From Chloroflexota bacterium (GTDB lineage: Bacteria > Chloroflexota > Dormibacteria > Dormibacterales > Dormibacteraceae), in contig VBDR01000046.1 of the NCBI GenBank assembly GCA_005882135.1, positions 1-33,313 of the forward strand: DNA of 33,313 nt, read 5' to 3'. Below the pieces are notes generated by a model. It did not search any database. It was not told the DNA's origin and saw only the letters and a program-made list of their open reading frames with translations. Positions within the stretch are counted from its first letter, which is position 1; each line of letters opens with the position of its first letter. Positions 1 through 7,654 of the stretch are shown here, one piece after another. A program made the translations under genes and the position numbers.

Positions 1-184
1 CGATGATCAAGGCGACGGTGCTAGTTATGGCGATCCCGACAAGCCCCGCGAGCCAGCCGCCCAGGAACGCCCCCAGGATCCCAACGACGATGTCCCAGAT
101 GAGCCCGAGCCCGTGCCCGGTCATGACCTTTCCGGCAAGGAAGCCGGCGATTGCTCCGACGATGATGAAGACGACTAGGTTCAT
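1..184 (-). CDS. GlsB/YeaQ/YmgE-family stress membrane protein (partial at window edge)
   Basis: The reverse strand reads from ATG at 184 to the window edge without a stop, giving 61 residues that begin MNLVVFIIVGAIAGFLAGKV. It is a small, very hydrophobic, glycine-rich protein with membrane segments at about residues 3-20, 28-45 and 48-61, the pattern of the transglycosylase-associated (YeaQ/GlsB) family, whose usual length is about 80-90 residues, so roughly the last 20-30 are outside the window. A strong ribosome binding site (GAGGAGG, 197-203) lies upstream of the ATG. Family members are general stress-induced inner membrane proteins of unclear mechanism. Family assignment is firm; any precise role is not. 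Confidence 0.85.
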   Translation of the reverse strand, partial: MNLVVFIIVGAIAGFLAGKVMTGHGLGLIWDIVVGILGAFLGGWLAGLVGIAITSTVALII

Positions 185-239
185 TTCGGACGAAACCTCC
201 TCTTTGCCGCGCAGCCATCATCTGACCGCTCCGGTCGCT

Positions 240-264
240 AGACAAACGGCCCAAGGCACGTTCC
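240..264 (-). promoter_or_regulatory. Candidate ECF-sigma-type promoter for the GlsB-like gene
   Basis: On the reverse strand GGAAC (264-260) is followed after 16 bases by GTCT (243-240). GGAAC with a GTC or CGTC box at about this spacing is the usual form of extracytoplasmic-function sigma promoters, and a stress membrane protein would be a logical target. It lies about 55 bases before the start codon. Short motifs like this also occur by chance in GC-rich DNA. Confidence 0.25.
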
Positions 265-394
265 CACCCGAAAAGAAAGCGTTAGACGCTGCAGCTCAAC
301 GGGACGTTCTGCTTCGACATAGGGCTCCATCCTCCCAAGAAATGGAGCCTCCATAAAACCCAGGGCGATTCAGTGATTTCTGGACGAGAGTTCG

Positions 395-444
395 CAGAGT
401 TCGGGACCGTGAGGCCCCCGGTTCGAATCCCGGGCCCCCGACCA
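395..444 (+). pseudogene. 3' fragment of tRNA-Pro(CGG), likely integration scar
   Basis: The sequence contains TTCGGGA (400-406), the anticodon loop of a tRNA-Pro with anticodon CGG (402-404), then a T arm with loop TTCGAAT (421 onward) and a 3' end GCCCCCG-A-CCA finishing at 444. The pieces are spaced as in a real tRNA. The 5' acceptor strand (expected CGGGGGC) and a D arm are missing upstream, the anticodon stem pairs only partly and the T stem has a central C-C mismatch. It is therefore a degenerate 3' fragment and not a working gene. Such fragments typically mark the far end of an element integrated into a tRNA gene. Confidence 0.55.
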
Positions 445-452
445 TTTCGACC

Positions 453-1016
453 CTACCAGTCGTCGGCCGTAACGTAGCTGCGACTCCAAAGCGCAACCTG
501 CAGCAATAGAGACTTCGACCAAGCGGCCCGGATTCCGGCAGCATCCGTGCTGGAGACGCCGTCGAGGAGCTTGTCTGGAATCTCCGACAGCACGTAGATC
601 GACGCCACCAGATGTCTAAATGGGACGACCGGCACCGAATCCACCTCGTCCGTTCGGTTCTTCTTGGCACGGCTGTGCCGGAGACCGATTTCGTGCTGGT
701 AGTCCAGCCACTTTTGATCGTAGGTGCGCGTGAAGCCGTCCAGCATCCCGCGACCGAAGCGAGCTCCCGCAGTGCTGCTGTAACGCTCGACGTCTGGACC
801 GGAGAAAGTGGCATGCACCCAGGGACCCAACTGCTCAAGCCAATGGCCCAACAGCTCCTCGAGTCGAGGCCCGATCATTTCACCGGCTCTCAGCAGCAAC
901 TGCTGATCCCGGTCGCTGAACCCGAGGACGCGCTTCAGATCTTCGAAATCGTCCCAGGACACCGGTGACTTGGTTACGGCACCGTAGTCGTAGCCCTGGG
1001 GTTCGTCGGCGCTCAT
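453..1016 (-). CDS. Protoglobin-family haem protein
   Basis: A 187-residue single-domain protein. It matches the protoglobin fold along its length: N-terminal YDYG, a central WLDYQHEIGLRH segment (about 103-114), then KKNRTDEVDSVP and RHLVASIY, and a C-terminal LLQVALWSRSYV. In Methanosarcina protoglobin the equivalent of H114 (in EIGLRH) is the proximal haem ligand, and it is kept here. There is no kinase, cyclase or methyl-accepting domain, so it is a free globin and not a globin-coupled sensor. Family members bind O2, CO and NO, but the physiological role is uncertain. The ATG at 1016 was chosen over an earlier in-frame start because GGAGGTG precedes it at good spacing and homology begins just after it. 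Confidence 0.88.
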   Translation of the reverse strand: MSADEPQGYDYGAVTKSPVSWDDFEDLKRVLGFSDRDQQLLLRAGEMIGPRLEELLGHWLEQLGPWVHATFSGPDVERYSSTAGARFGRGMLDGFTRTYDQKWLDYQHEIGLRHSRAKKNRTDEVDSVPVVPFRHLVASIYVLSEIPDKLLDGVSSTDAAGIRAAWSKSLLLQVALWSRSYVTADDW

Positions 1017-1563
1017 CGGACACCTCCATTGAATTCGGGCGGTAAGTTGAAAACCTATCCCGCTCCCCCGACCAAGACATGACTTATTCCCTAAATGATT
1101 CGCTTCGTATGTTCGGTTAAACCTTTCTCTGTGACACTTCCCTTTCCAGGAGAAGATCACGGTCGAACTCCTGTCGGGCCCGAGCTCAGGGAGGAGTTCA
1201 AAGCCTACCCAGCATCAACGTGCTGGACCAGATCAGTCATGCGCGGCGCGGGTTCTCGCTCCAATGGGGTCGTCGTTCAGGGGCCTCGCGAAGCGGGCGG
1301 GATCTGGAGCCTGGTCGGCGGCCATCACAAGCTCGGCGATCGGCCCCGCCGAGCAGTCGGGAGGTAAAGAAAAACACCGAACAGGACGGCCTTCTGACGG
1401 CCGCCGCGATGAGCCCGATCGGGATCCAGCTGCTCGGCGAGAGATGTAGTTAGTTCGTGTAGCAATCCGGCTGAAAGCGACCCAAATCAATTGACGAGAT
1501 TCCCGGACAGGCACGGGCAGTGAAACGCCGAAATTAGGCCCTTTCGCCGATGCGGGCGGACAC
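1017..1563. other. Intergenic gap between divergent protoglobin and LuxR genes
   Basis: About 550 bases with no convincing gene on either strand. The stretch nearest the protoglobin (about 1040-1130) is richer in A and T than the surroundings and presumably carries its promoter, but no well-spaced -35/-10 pair could be fixed. The short open frames here lack ribosome binding sites and resemble no family that I recognise. Confidence 0.5.
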
Positions 1564-2376
1564 GTGTGGCTTTCCACCTTGCTGCTCCCTCCGGCGCTGC
1601 TGATCTGGTCGCGACGCAGCGACGCGCGTGCTGATCCACGACGCCTCGCCACCGCCGCGGTCGCGTCCTTTGCGCCCGTCTGCCAGATATTGCTGTGCAC
1701 GCTGCTGGGTTTCGCTGTCGAAGCACGCGGAGTGAGCCATGACGGTGGCGCGGTGATCCTGCTGGTCGGCCTTGGAGCAGCGTGGCCGCTGACCGCGGTC
1801 GGTTATGGACTGGCGATTCGTGGACGAGCCGCCCCCTACACCGTCAGCACCGGCGTGCTGGCGCGCGCTGGTTCGCTTGTTCTCGGATTGATAACTGCGA
1901 TGATCGCCATCTGTGCCGGACTCTTCGTCAGCCTCGGCCATGGGATTGGGACCACGCTCGCCATCGCAGTCTCGGTGGTTGTAGTCGCGCTTGCGCTGCG
2001 GCCGATCGCCGCTCGTGTCCTGGCCGCCGTGGTCGGCGAGTCCACTTACCCCCACCGACCTGCGACCGCATCAGACGGCGCCGGCCATCAAGTTCGACGC
2101 GAGCCGTCGCGCACGTCAGTGCTGTCCGGGCGCGAGAGAGAAGTCTTAAAGTTGCTGGCCGCCGGGCTGAGCAACGCCGGAATAGCGGCCGAGCTCGTGC
2201 TTTCGGAGCGCACTATCGACGCTCATCTCAGATCGGTCTTTGGCAAGCTCGAGCTGCCAGATTCGAAGTACGACAATCGCCGTGTCCAGGCCGCCGCCAT
2301 CTGGGCCAGCGAATCGCATGTTCTAGCTCACCTCGTCGACGCGAAGGTTTCTCAAGCTGGTCGGATTGTGTCCTGA
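1564..2376 (+). CDS. Membrane-anchored LuxR-type transcriptional regulator
   Basis: About 270 residues. The N-terminal part holds four or five hydrophobic segments (about 2-15, 30-53, 61-86, 98-123 and 128-148). A polar linker (about 160-186) leads to a C-terminal LuxR/GerE helix-turn-helix, LSGREREVLKLLAAGLSN at 187-204 continuing through SERTIDAHLRSVFGKL to about 229. There is no receiver domain or autoinducer-binding domain, so it looks like a one-component regulator tethered to the membrane and sensing something there. The GTG at 1564 is the only good start seen in this frame after a stop at 1492, but it has no strong ribosome binding site, so the exact start is uncertain. Target genes are unknown; the ClbS/DfsB-DinB gene follows on the same strand. 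Confidence 0.75.
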   Translation: MWLSTLLLPPALLIWSRRSDARADPRRLATAAVASFAPVCQILLCTLLGFAVEARGVSHDGGAVILLVGLGAAWPLTAVGYGLAIRGRAAPYTVSTGVLARAGSLVLGLITAMIAICAGLFVSLGHGIGTTLAIAVSVVVVALALRPIAARVLAAVVGESTYPHRPATASDGAGHQVRREPSRTSVLSGREREVLKLLAAGLSNAGIAAELVLSERTIDAHLRSVFGKLELPDSKYDNRRVQAAAIWASESHVLAHLVDAKVSQAGRIVS

Positions 2377-2473
2377 ATAAGTCACCGACGCCCTGTCGAG
2401 TTCACGACGGCGGCGAAGCCAGCAGAGTCCTCAGAGCTCTAGCCAGACGAAGAGGCGATACCATCCTCGCTCG

Positions 2474-2944
2474 GTGGACAAGCCGGAGCTGATCCGAACG
2501 ATCCGGGACGCGCACCAGCGCATGGCTGGAGCGATCGAGCACATTCCCGACGAACGGCTGCTCGAGCCAGTGATGGACGGCTGGACCGGCAAGGACCTGC
2601 TCGCCCACATCGCTTGGTGGCACGACCACTCCGTGCTCGTGATCGAGGGCCTCCGAGCGGGCCGCCAACCGTACGACGGGACCGATCCCGTGAACTCCAC
2701 CGACGCGTTCAACGAGCGGACGCACCGCGAGCACATGGACGATCAGCCGGCGCTCACGCGGCGGGCGTTCACCGAGTCATTCACCCGGTTGCTGGCGGCG
2801 CTCGAGCCGGTCACGGACGAGGAGCTGTTCGCCGACGATCGCTGGCCGTGGCTGGATGGGGAGGCGCTCGTCGAGACGATCCTGTGGGATTCTTCGCGCC
2901 ACTACGACGCGCATCGCGACCACCTCGAGCCGCTTTCGCGCTGA
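2474..2944 (+). CDS. ClbS/DfsB (DinB-like) four-helix bundle protein
   Basis: A 156-residue protein with the layout of the DinB/ClbS-DfsB superfamily: an N-terminal helix (ELIRTIRDAHQRM), the GWTGKDLLAHIAWWH block (36-50) with His45 and His50, and a C-terminal SSRHYDAHRDH block (140-150) with His143 and His147. In the superfamily such histidines form a divalent-metal site. ClbS itself protects against colibactin by hydrolysing its cyclopropane; most relatives have no known substrate, so only the fold can be claimed. It starts with GTG and has little sign of a ribosome binding site. It may be co-transcribed with the LuxR-type gene 97 bases upstream. Confidence 0.75.
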   Translation: MDKPELIRTIRDAHQRMAGAIEHIPDERLLEPVMDGWTGKDLLAHIAWWHDHSVLVIEGLRAGRQPYDGTDPVNSTDAFNERTHREHMDDQPALTRRAFTESFTRLLAALEPVTDEELFADDRWPWLDGEALVETILWDSSRHYDAHRDHLEPLSR

Positions 2945-3114
2945 GCGGCCGAAGGACTGGGCAGTCCCGCTTGACGACCAAATCCGTACCGAAAACATGA
3001 GCACGACTGCAATGGGTATGGAAAGCCGGAGCGAGATGTTCGCAACCAGGGAGACTGCGTAAGCCGCGGCCAGAGCCTAGAGGACGGCCGTTGTTAGCTC
3101 CGTGTTTCTCTCGA

Positions 3115-3225
3115 TCATGCTCGATGGTCTCCGGTGATCCCGATGCTGCGGCCGTTGTATTGATCACCAGCCGCCGCCTCAACCATCCACGCCGCCACGT
3201 CCGCGCGCGAGATCCTCTCGGACAT
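3115..3225 (-). pseudogene. C-terminal remnant of an NAD(P)H-binding (atypical SDR/NmrA-like) protein
   Basis: A reverse-strand reading frame from about 3225 to a stop at 3115-3117 gives 36 residues containing ISRADVAAWMVEAA followed by YNGRSIGIT. The ISRADVA block is typical of the C-terminal end of NAD(P)H-binding atypical short-chain dehydrogenases related to NmrA. Upstream in the same frame there is a stop (TGA at about 3265) and no Rossmann N-terminus with a GxxGxxG motif could be found in any frame, so the gene is broken and most of it is lost. The rest of the 2945-3481 gap holds no recognisable gene apart from the operator region before the sugar operon. Confidence 0.45.
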
Positions 3226-3424
3226 TCGACGCCGCCGGAGGAGGTGAGAGCGCTGGACCACGTTTCAGCTCGCATTAACGCCGGGCTGCTTGGCGGAATC
3301 AGTCTCGGTGCACTGGCGCGAAGGACCCGAGAGCGCTCGGTGCGGTCGACCTAGCCGCCTGCAGAGGATCGCGGTCTCGGCGGCCGGGGCAGCGCCCGAC
3401 CGCGGGGACTCGGTTTCGAGGCCT

Positions 3425-3456
3425 CAATATACTATAGGATATTGGCATTTCCAATA
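3425..3456 (+). promoter_or_regulatory. AT-rich operator/promoter block of the sugar operon
   Basis: Three related half-sites overlap in a short AT-rich island within GC-rich DNA. CAATAT (3425-3430) and ATATTG (3439-3444) form an inverted repeat with an 8-base spacer; TATTGG (3440-3445) and CCAATA (3451-3456) form a perfect inverted repeat with a 5-base spacer. A -10-like TATACT (3428-3433) lies inside; no good -35 was found. The block ends 13 bases before the ribosome binding site of the first gene. The GntR/FCD regulator encoded last in the operon is the natural candidate to bind it; that link is inferred. Confidence 0.6.
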
Positions 3457-3481
3457 CACTTTCGCGACCAGGAGGTACGTT

Positions 3482-4495
3482 GTGACTGGCAAAAGGGAAG
3501 CGGTGTCCATCCTTGCGGTGCTCTTCGTGCTGACTTCGTGCGGCGGCAGCCAGGGCGGGGGTGGCGGAACGACGGCGGCAACGGTGGCGATCGTGCCTGG
3601 CGGCCCGCACCCATATTTCGAGCCCATGCGTTCCGCCATCGCGGACGCGGCGACAGACTTCAAGCTCACCAAAGGCAGCTTCGAGGTACCGACCGACTGG
3701 AAGCAGGACCTGCAGAACCAGCTGCTCACGAGCCTTGCGTCGAAGGGATACAACGGGTTCGGCATTTTTCCGACTGACGGCGACGCGGCGAACGGCATCG
3801 TGAGCCAGCTCGTCTCGCGAGGCGACCCGGTGGTCGCCGTGGGCGGATGTGTCCACGAACCGACCAAGACCAGCTTCTGCCTCGCCACGGACGTGGGGGC
3901 GTCCGCCTACACGGCAGCGAAGACGGTGATCCAGGCGATGGGGGGCAAGGGCGTGCTGCTGCACGGAACCGGTCTATTGACCGACCCGAACACCCAGCTG
4001 CGCGACCAGGCGGTCAAGAAGGCGGTCGGCGAAGCAGGCAGCTCGGTGACCCTGATCACGCTGGCCGACATCGACAAGGACGCGCAGACCGCCGACACCG
4101 CGATCAACCAGGCCCTTGCCGCGCACAAGGACATCAACGGCATCGTCACCACCGCGTACAACCCCACGGTCGCCGCCGCCAAGGCACTACGAACGTTGGG
4201 CGACAAGCGGATCAAGATGGTCGGCATCGACGACGACCCGATCACGCTGGCCGCCGTCAAGGACGGTTTCCTTGTCGGCTCGATGGGACAGAACCCGTAC
4301 GGCCAGGCCTACATCGGCGCGTACGCGCTCGACCAGATGCACAGGGGCTGCAAGAAGAAGTCCGGCGCTCCTTACTTCATCGACTCCGGCACCCTGCTGA
4401 TCAGCGCTGACAAGACCACCACCTACCAGAACGACTTCAAGACGCTCACCAAGCAGATCGCGGGCGACTTCAAGGCCAAGTACCTGTCCTGCTGA
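3482..4495 (+). CDS. Sugar ABC transporter substrate-binding lipoprotein (RbsB/periplasmic-binding type 1 family)
   Basis: A 337-residue extracytoplasmic binding protein and the first gene of the carbohydrate operon. The GTG start at 3482 is fixed by AGGAGG at 3470-3475 and by the signal sequence that follows: KR near the N-terminus, a hydrophobic core, and the lipobox LTSC with Cys20 as the lipidated residue. The mature protein has the ribose/galactose-binding fold: PGGPHPYFEPMRSA near the first strand, then GIFPTDGD, VAVGGC and GIVTTAYNPTVAAAKAL, and DDDPITLAAVKDG in the hinge region. Four cysteines remain in the mature protein, two close together in GGCVHEPTKTSFC and one as the last residue (YLSC), so disulfides are possible. 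It delivers substrate to the two permeases encoded downstream. Its stop overlaps the next start (TGATG). Confidence 0.9.
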   Translation: MTGKREAVSILAVLFVLTSCGGSQGGGGGTTAATVAIVPGGPHPYFEPMRSAIADAATDFKLTKGSFEVPTDWKQDLQNQLLTSLASKGYNGFGIFPTDGDAANGIVSQLVSRGDPVVAVGGCVHEPTKTSFCLATDVGASAYTAAKTVIQAMGGKGVLLHGTGLLTDPNTQLRDQAVKKAVGEAGSSVTLITLADIDKDAQTADTAINQALAAHKDINGIVTTAYNPTVAAAKALRTLGDKRIKMVGIDDDPITLAAVKDGFLVGSMGQNPYGQAYIGAYALDQMHRGCKKKSGAPYFIDSGTLLISADKTTTYQNDFKTLTKQIAGDFKAKYLSC

Positions 4496-5616
4496 TGGAC
4501 CGCGCCGTCCAATCGGAACCTGGAATGCGGAGCAAGATCCGGCGGGTCGACGCGTACCTCGTCGACCTCATGCCGGAACGTCCCCGGACCGATGCGATCC
4601 AGTCCTTCGTCAAGCAGGAGACGATCTTCGTCGAGATCGAGAACGGCGAGGGAGTGCTGGGTGTCGGATACGCCTACACGATCGGAACAGGTGGGCGGGC
4701 CGTGCTCGCCCACCTTCGCCACGACCTGCTCGGCCTGCTCACCGGTGAGGACGCCAGCCAGATCGAGGGCGTATGGCAAAAGCTCTTCTGGTCCACCCAT
4801 GGAACGGTGGTGGGGGCGATCACGAGCTTGGCCCTCGCCGCGATCGACACGGCGCTCTGGGACTTGCGATGCAAGCTTCTCGGCCAGCCGCTGTGGCGTC
4901 TCGCGGGCGGGGCCAATCGTTCTGTACCGCTGTATGACACCGAGGGGGGTTGGCTCCAGCTGTCCACCGAGGAGCTGGTCGAGGGCGCGATCGCGGCCAA
5001 GCGGCAGGGCTGGCCCGGCGTCAAGCTCAAGGTCGGGAAACCGCGGCCTGGCGAGGATTTCGAGCGATTGAATGCCGTGCGGGAGGCGGTCGGCCCCGAC
5101 CTGGACATCATGGTCGACGCCAACCAGTCAATGACCTACGCGGAGGCCAAACGAAGGGCCCAGCTGTTCGAGCCGCTGCAGCTTTTCTGGTTCGAGGAGC
5201 CGCTGCCCGCCGAGGACATGAGCGGTCATGCCCGCCTCGCCGCCAGCACCTCGATCCCGATCGCCGTCGGCGAGAGCATCTACTCGCCAAGCCACTTTCG
5301 CGAATACCTGGCCGCCGGAGCAGCGGGGATCCTGCAGCCCGACGTGGCGCGGCTCGGCGGGATCACGCCGTGGCTCAAGGTGGCTCACCTGGCCGAGACC
5401 TTCAACGTCAAGGTGGCCCCGCACTTTCTGATGGAGCTGCACGTCAGCCTCGCGGCCGCGGTGCCCAACGCGCTCTATGTCGAGCACATCCCGCAGCTGC
5501 GCAGCATCACGAGGGATTCGCTGCAGATCTCCAACGGGGTGGCCGTCGCGCCGGACACGCCCGGCATCGGCATCGACTGGGATTTCGAGAAGATCAATCA
5601 TCTGAAGGTGGAATGA
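4495..5616 (+). CDS. Enolase-superfamily acid-sugar dehydratase (mandelate racemase/muconate lactonizing family)
   Basis: About 373 residues with all the catalytic groups of the mandelate racemase subgroup: KLK (Lys177 and Lys179), metal ligands Asp208 (MVDANQS), Glu234 (FWFEEPLP) and Glu260 (AVGES), and the Asp283-His310 dyad with the usual 27-residue separation. Most relatives with this set dehydrate aldonic or aldaric acids to 2-keto-3-deoxy acids; the sequence reminds me of galactarate/talarate dehydratases, but the exact acid cannot be read from it. Its place inside a sugar-uptake operon beside a RhaM-type mutarotase supports a sugar-acid pathway. The ATG at 4495 overlaps the upstream stop by one base; a second ATG at 4525 is possible and would remove ten unconserved residues. 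It ends in an ATGA overlap with the first permease gene. Confidence 0.85.
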   Translation: MDRAVQSEPGMRSKIRRVDAYLVDLMPERPRTDAIQSFVKQETIFVEIENGEGVLGVGYAYTIGTGGRAVLAHLRHDLLGLLTGEDASQIEGVWQKLFWSTHGTVVGAITSLALAAIDTALWDLRCKLLGQPLWRLAGGANRSVPLYDTEGGWLQLSTEELVEGAIAAKRQGWPGVKLKVGKPRPGEDFERLNAVREAVGPDLDIMVDANQSMTYAEAKRRAQLFEPLQLFWFEEPLPAEDMSGHARLAASTSIPIAVGESIYSPSHFREYLAAGAAGILQPDVARLGGITPWLKVAHLAETFNVKVAPHFLMELHVSLAAAVPNALYVEHIPQLRSITRDSLQISNGVAVAPDTPGIGIDWDFEKINHLKVE

Positions 5617-6620
5617 GCGCGACGCGGACAGTGGCCGTGCGGACTCGACTCACCGAGCCCCGTGGCACCGGCCTCCTGCGCACACTGGGGCTGCTCGCGC
5701 TGCTCATCATCACCGCCGGCTTCTGGATCTTCTTCTCGGTCTTCGCGACAGGCTTCACCTCCGACTTCAACGTGTTCTTCCTGCTGCGCTCGGCGGCGAT
5801 CGCCGTGACCATCGGCTTCGCCCAGATGGTCGTGCTGTCGATCGGCGACATGAACCTGTCGGTCGGCGCGATCGGAGGAGCGACGGGGATGTTCGCGGGC
5901 TGGCTGATGCAGGTGCTCGGCGTGCCGCCGGCCCTCGCGGTGCTGCTCGCCATCGCCCTGGGCACCACGCTGGGATTCGGCAACGCGGCGCTCGTGGTCT
6001 GGACTCACCTCAACAGCTTCATCGTCACGCTTGCCACCGCCAGCTTGATCACGGGCGGGATGCTGATCCTCACGCGAGCCCGGCCGTTCAGCAACCTGCC
6101 CGAATCGTTCATCGGCATCGCGCAGACCGAGCTCGGCGGGGTGCCGGTGGCGCCGCTGGTGTTGATCATGTTGGCCGTCGCGCTCGTGCTCGGCCTGGTC
6201 TACCGCAGCACGAGCCTGGGACGGGAGATGCTCGCCATCGGAGCGAACCGAAAGGCGGCGCGCATGTCCGGCCTCGCCGTAGGCAGGATCGTGCTCGTCG
6301 CGCACGGGCTTTCGGGCCTGCTGGCCGCGCTGGCGGGCGCGATGTCGGTCGCCGCCAACAACACCGCTTCTCCTGGGATCGGCAGCGACTGGGTCCTGGC
6401 GTCGTTCGTCGCTCCTGCGATCGGGGGCACGCTGCTGTCCGGCGGCCTCGTCTCGGTCTCGGGAACCGTACTCGGCGGTTTGCTGGTGGCGACCATCTCG
6501 AGCGGGCTGCTCCTGATGAACGTGAGCAACTTCTGGCTGAGCGTGTTCCTTGGAGCCGTGCTCCTGCTCGCGGTCGGGCTGGATCGGATCACGCGAACGG
6601 TGGGCGGAGCGGCGAGCTGA
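5613..6620 (+). CDS. Sugar ABC transporter permease 1 (RbsC/BPD_transp_2 family)
   Basis: A 335-residue polytopic membrane protein with about eight to ten hydrophobic segments. The QMVVLSIGDMNLSVGAIGG stretch and the cytoplasmic GANRKAARMSGL loop, which docks with the ATPase, are hallmarks of the ribose-type permease family. The start is the ATG at 5613, which overlaps the enolase stop as ATGA; a much longer upstream open frame is an artefact overlapping the enolase gene. It is one of two non-identical permeases in the operon, so the membrane channel is probably a heterodimer. The third-last bases run into the start of the second permease. Confidence 0.9.
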   Translation: MSATRTVAVRTRLTEPRGTGLLRTLGLLALLIITAGFWIFFSVFATGFTSDFNVFFLLRSAAIAVTIGFAQMVVLSIGDMNLSVGAIGGATGMFAGWLMQVLGVPPALAVLLAIALGTTLGFGNAALVVWTHLNSFIVTLATASLITGGMLILTRARPFSNLPESFIGIAQTELGGVPVAPLVLIMLAVALVLGLVYRSTSLGREMLAIGANRKAARMSGLAVGRIVLVAHGLSGLLAALAGAMSVAANNTASPGIGSDWVLASFVAPAIGGTLLSGGLVSVSGTVLGGLLVATISSGLLLMNVSNFWLSVFLGAVLLLAVGLDRITRTVGGAAS

Positions 6621-7654
6621 TGATCGCCATCTGGCGGCGGATGTCGGGTGTGGCCCTGGGCCTGCTTATCGTCGATCTCGCGGGCGCTCTGCTGCTGACG
6701 GTCGTCACTCCGTCCTTCACCTCGACCTACAACCTGTTCATCACCGGCCGCGACTTTTCGATCCTGCTTTTGGTGGCGCTCGCGCAGATGATCGTGCTCG
6801 CAGTCGGTCAGATGAACCTATCGATCGGCGCCATCGGCGGACTGGTCGCCATCGTCGAGTCAGGTCTGATGGTCAGCTACGACACCCCGGTCGTGATCGC
6901 GCTTGCACTCGGTCTGGTGCTGGGTACCGCATGCGGAGCCGTGAACGGCTTGTTGATCCACTGGACCAAGGTGAACAGCTTCATCCTGACCCTGGGCACT
7001 TCATACGTGTTCGCCGGTGTCAACCTCGGCATCACGCACGCGACGCCCTTCTATCACGTCCCTGGCGTGGTCGCATCTTTCGGCCAGGCGCGGATTGGGG
7101 CGTTTCCACACGTGGCGATAGTCACGATCGTGCTCACAGTCGCGCTCGCAGTCTTTCTCCGGCAGACCGTGCTCGGCCGGCAGCTGCTGGCGGTTGGCGG
7201 CAACCAGGTCGCCGCGGCGCTGTCCGGACTTCCTGTCCGCCGCGTGATCGTGACCGCCCACGGCATCTCCGGTTTTTTCGGCGCGGTGGCGGGAACGCTC
7301 CTGATGGCTCAGCTGGGCGAGGGGCAGCCGACCATCGGCGTGACCTGGATCCTGCCGTCTTTTGCCGGTCCCATCATCGGCGGAGCCGCCCTCTCAGGTG
7401 GCAGCGCGCCGCTGCTCGGCACGGTGTTCGCGATGGTGCTCGTGTCGCTCATCTCCGATGGGCTCATCCTCGTCAACGCCAACCCGTACTGGGTGCAGTT
7501 CCTGGTGGGCGCACTGATCCTTGGCGGCGTCTTGCTCGGCCGGGTGCGCGCCGTCGGCGTGCGTGATGTGTTCAGGCTCAAATCAACCCCGCCCCCGGTC
7601 ACTGACCGTCCGGCTGAGGAGCCGGTGCCGCGGCGCCCTGCGGAGCAGAAGTGA
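6620..7654 (+). CDS. Sugar ABC transporter permease 2 (RbsC/BPD_transp_2 family)
   Basis: A 344-residue polytopic membrane protein related to the preceding permease. It keeps QMIVLAVGQMNLSIGAIGG in the second or third membrane segment and the GGNQVAAALSGLPVRRV coupling loop. The last 30 or so residues are a polar, proline-rich cytoplasmic tail (TPPPVTDRPAEEPVPRR) that the first permease lacks. The start overlaps the upstream stop by one base (TGATG) and the stop overlaps the GTG of the ATPase gene, so translation of the three is probably coupled. Two distinct permease genes in tandem suggest a heteromeric transporter, as in AI-2 and some rhamnose and autoinducer-type importers. Confidence 0.9.
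   Translation: MIAIWRRMSGVALGLLIVDLAGALLLTVVTPSFTSTYNLFITGRDFSILLLVALAQMIVLAVGQMNLSIGAIGGLVAIVESGLMVSYDTPVVIALALGLVLGTACGAVNGLLIHWTKVNSFILTLGTSYVFAGVNLGITHATPFYHVPGVVASFGQARIGAFPHVAIVTIVLTVALAVFLRQTVLGRQLLAVGGNQVAAALSGLPVRRVIVTAHGISGFFGAVAGTLLMAQLGEGQPTIGVTWILPSFAGPIIGGAALSGGSAPLLGTVFAMVLVSLISDGLILVNANPYWVQFLVGALILGGVLLGRVRAVGVRDVFRLKSTPPPVTDRPAEEPVPRRPAEQK

Noticed and set aside
296..838. A 180-residue reverse-strand open frame containing a GGPGFEPGASRSR-type peptide.
   Set aside because: That peptide is the translation of the tRNA-Pro fragment in antisense, a well-known false protein; the rest overlaps the protoglobin gene in another frame.
1040..1135. GTTTAA and GGGAAT upstream of the protoglobin, like a SigB-type stress promoter.
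   Set aside because: The two boxes are about 25 bases apart, far more than the 12-15 that this promoter class needs.
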